Source: Myxococcales bacterium (GTDB lineage: Bacteria; Myxococcota_C; UBA6777). Taken from it: a DNA stretch of 7,672 nucleotides. Location: positions 1 to 7,672 of the forward strand of contig JALTMC010000109.1 in the NCBI GenBank assembly GCA_027005175.1, read 5' to 3'. Of the stretch, positions 6,109-7,672 are shown piece by piece. A program made the translations under genes and the position numbers. The notes under the pieces were generated by a model. That model made no database searches, was not told the origin of the DNA, and saw nothing but the letters and a program-made list of their open reading frames with translations. How positions within the stretch are numbered: the first letter of the stretch is position 1; each line of letters opens with the position of its first letter.

Positions 6109-7424
6109 TGCACCGAAGCCTTCTTTGAGGGTCCTGAAGGAATGGGGCTACCATGAGGATCGATCTCGGGCTGGTCCAAGATCGTCTCCAGTTGCACAAC
6201 CATCTCTGGAGAGAGGACATGCTCCATTTCATCGGCATCACGGTGAACATGATCGATCGCGATATCCACCTGGCGGGTTAAATATAACTCCCACAAACGA
6301 TGATACCGAACCACTTGTGCAGCCTTCTCCCACCCCAACGCTGTAACATACCAACTGTCTGCTTTCGCTTCGAGCAAGCCACCTTTCACCAGACGCTGGC
6401 ATTCTTTACGAATCTGAACATCTGTTTTTAAGGTTGACTCTCGCAGGGCAGACAACGTTACGACACGGGGAGTCTCGGTCTTCTCGCCCAACTTATACAT
6501 GGTTTTAAGCAAATTCTCTTCCCGGATCTTATGACGATTTCGAAATTGTCGTCGCCATGCAGGAAGCAAACCACGATGAGGTGAAAAAAACAAACTCATC
6601 AGAAACAAGAAAGAAGCAGACAGTACCATCACAGGGCCTGTAGGCATCTTGGGTAACAGGGCTGAAAAGAAAGCTCCCAAAATACCTGAGAAGGCCCCCA
6701 CTCCAGCAGCGAGAATACACATCAGACCAAGCCTATCGGTCCACTGTCGGGCCGCAGCCGCCGGAATAATCAACAAGGCCGCCATTAAGATGACACCCAC
6801 AACTTGTAGCCCAATCATTACCGAGATCACAACCAGAGCCGTTAAGAACTGATCGAGAAATCGAATCGGCAAGCCGATGCTGGCACCAAAGCCTGGATCG
6901 AAAGAGAGAACTTTGAACTCTTTAAAGAAAAGAAGCACCACAAAGCTTAAGAGAGCACACATCACCCCAAGAGTAAGAACATCGCGATACAATAAAAAAG
7001 CGGCCTTCCCAAACAAAAAGGTATCCAGCCCGGACTGGTTGCCCACCCCACTCTGTTGAACAATGGATAACAACAACACGCCAACACCAAAAAAAACAGA
7101 CAACACAAGACCGATCGCGGTGTCGTTTTTAATACGACTGTAGCGAGTAATCCAGGTAATAATCTGTGCCCCCAACAAACCCGAAGTCAACGCCCCAAGC
7201 AGGAAATAGAGTGTATTCTTTTCCCCTGTGAGCAAAAAAGCCACACACACCCCTGGCAATGCTGCATGCGCCATCGCATCTCCCAACAAACTCTGCCGTC
7301 GCAACAAAGCAAAGGTACCCAACAAACCACTGGAAATCCCCAGCAACATACACCCCAACATGACAACACGTCGGGTTGTTCCTTCATCACTCCAGTATTT
7401 CGCAATCTCAGCCAATATATCCAT
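6105..7424 (-). CDS. ABC-3 metal permease fused to DtxR/MntR-like domain (first subunit)
   Basis: A 439-residue inner-membrane protein and a diverged paralogue of the downstream subunit. The ABC-3 permease part covers about 18-285, with the motif GDAMAHAALPG at 48-58 and multiple hydrophobic helices. A basic junction (AWRRQFRNRHK, about 287-299) leads to a winged helix (about 301-364) and a DtxR-type dimerisation and metal-binding part (about 370-430) ending DPHGSPIP. His375, Glu379, His394, Glu401 and His402 match DtxR H79, E83, H98, E105 and H106. Asp398 replaces Cys102 and Asn304 sits at the Met10 position. Asp or Glu at the Cys102 position is the pattern of manganese-type MntR. The pair presumably forms the channel of a manganese or iron importer. 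The ATG at 7424 gives a family-typical N-terminus, although no strong Shine-Dalgarno is visible. The ATPase and binding protein genes are not in the window. Confidence 0.92.
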   Translation of the reverse strand: MDILAEIAKYWSDEGTTRRVVMLGCMLLGISSGLLGTFALLRRQSLLGDAMAHAALPGVCVAFLLTGEKNTLYFLLGALTSGLLGAQIITWITRYSRIKNDTAIGLVLSVFFGVGVLLLSIVQQSGVGNQSGLDTFLFGKAAFLLYRDVLTLGVMCALLSFVVLLFFKEFKVLSFDPGFGASIGLPIRFLDQFLTALVVISVMIGLQVVGVILMAALLIIPAAAARQWTDRLGLMCILAAGVGAFSGILGAFFSALLPKMPTGPVMVLSASFLFLMSLFFSPHRGLLPAWRRQFRNRHKIREENLLKTMYKLGEKTETPRVVTLSALRESTLKTDVQIRKECQRLVKGGLLEAKADSWYVTALGWEKAAQVVRYHRLWELYLTRQVDIAIDHVHRDADEMEHVLSPEMVVQLETILDQPEIDPHGSPIPSGPSKKASVQ

Positions 7425-7481
7425 CGTTTCGCTTTGCCCAAAAAATCATGAGTTGGTCGTGGTGCTCTTTCAAAGAAGCAA

Positions 7482-7509
7482 ACTGTACGTAACAACTACC
7501 TACCTACAA
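7482..7509 (-). promoter_or_regulatory. Weak promoter candidate for the permease pair
   Basis: TTGTAG (7509-7504) and TACAGT (7487-7482) on the minus strand are separated by 16 bases, about 58 bp upstream of the first permease start. The -35 overlaps three tandem copies of CTAC (7496-7507, plus strand). The matches to consensus are modest. No clear DtxR- or MntR-type operator palindrome was seen in 7425-7534. Confidence 0.2.
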
Positions 7510-7534
7510 ATACCTGACAGCCTGTAAAAGAAAT

Positions 7535-7561
7535 GGATATAGATAAATCTCCTGTATATCC
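7535..7561. repeat. Nested inverted repeat in hairpin cluster
   Basis: GGATATA (7535-7541) pairs perfectly with TATATCC (7555-7561). Inside it AGAT and ATCT (7541-7544 and 7547-7550) pair around AA. The arrangement of an outer stem with an inner near-palindrome is repeated at 7580-7614. Confidence 0.5.
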
Positions 7562-7579
7562 GTGGGACTAAAGTCCCAC
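7562..7579. repeat. Hairpin with CTAAAG core
   Basis: GTGGGAC (7562-7568) pairs perfectly with GTCCCAC (7573-7579) around the loop TAAA. With the loop reduced to AA, the stem reaches eight pairs. Confidence 0.7.
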
Positions 7580-7614
7580 TCTGAGGGTAATAAGTACGCT
7601 AAAGCGCACTCAGA
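7580..7614. repeat. Nested hairpin with CTAAAG core
   Basis: TCTGAG (7580-7585) pairs with CTCAGA (7609-7614). Within it CGCT-AA-AGCG (7597-7606) forms the inner stem. The inner stem would extend to GT and AC on either side but for one a/c mismatch at 7596 and 7607, as if one base had changed in a once perfect palindrome. Confidence 0.55.
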
Positions 7615-7620
7615 ACAACG

Positions 7621-7634
7621 TGCCCTTCAGGGCA
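7621..7634. repeat. Hairpin with CTTCAG core
   Basis: TGCCC (7621-7625) pairs with GGGCA (7630-7634) around TTCA, or six pairs around TC. It is the fourth stem in the run and has a different core from its neighbours. Confidence 0.6.
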
Positions 7635-7649
7635 AAACAAAGGGTTGAG

Positions 7650-7669
7650 CCGACTTTAGTCGGTTTTTT
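7650..7669 (+). terminator. Terminator-like hairpin on the plus strand
   Basis: CCGAC (7650-7654) pairs with GTCGG (7659-7663) around TTTA and is followed by six T, the shape of an intrinsic terminator for plus-strand transcripts. Its TTTA core is the complement of the TAAA core in the hairpins at 7562-7579 and 7580-7614, so it may be another copy of the repeat in reverse orientation whose T run is partly coincidental. No plus-strand gene ends before it in the window. Confidence 0.45.
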
Positions 7670-7672
7670 CTT

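Noticed and set aside
4764-7353. Open frames on both strands within the permease genes
   Set aside because: They are antisense or out-of-frame shadows of two full-length, well-motivated proteins.
7496-7507. Tandem CTAC triplet repeat as a regulatory array
   Set aside because: Only three 4-bp units, which is too little to distinguish from chance.

Overview
All supported genes in this window lie on the minus strand, so transcription runs from high to low coordinates. The window suggests a Gram-negative bacterium of moderate GC. It carries an apparent outer-membrane-type lipoprotein with a Cys-rich style (GCEPVC near the C-terminus), a patatin-like lipase with a long unknown tail, and metal transport permeases fused to DtxR-like regulators. 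Such fusions are known from Chlamydiae and relatives. The lipoprotein style recalls Myxococcota or Planctomycetota-like genomes. The sequence alone does not fix the phylum.

Layout in transcription order. (1) 7425-7672 is non-coding and holds a dense run of short hairpins, most built around a TAAA/TTTA core, ending in a plus-strand terminator-like stem with six T. (2) 7424-6105 and 6108-4735 are two paralogous ABC-3 family (Mn/Zn/Fe) permeases overlapping by ATGA. Each carries a C-terminal DtxR/MntR-like winged helix plus metal-binding dimerisation region. This is the most interesting part of the window: a two-permease pair in which both subunits look like transporter-regulator fusions. The ATPase and solute-binding protein are not in the window. 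(3) 4612-2855 is a patatin-like acylhydrolase with a Ser-Asp dyad, a divergent oxyanion loop and about 330 residues of unrecognised helical C-terminus. Its upstream gap contains a perfect palindrome placed between plausible -35 and -10 boxes. (4) 2638-1946 is a predicted lipoprotein of unknown function. (5) 1824-66 is a complete IS1182-type insertion sequence with an intact DDE transposase and perfect terminal inverted repeats. It appears to have inserted into the palindrome TGCTAGCA with a CTAG duplication. Removing it restores a small open frame of doubtful significance.

The two permeases very likely form one heterodimeric transporter channel with metal sensing built into both subunits. The patatin, lipoprotein and IS do not obviously belong to the same pathway. 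No RNA gene, CRISPR array or defence operon was recognised.
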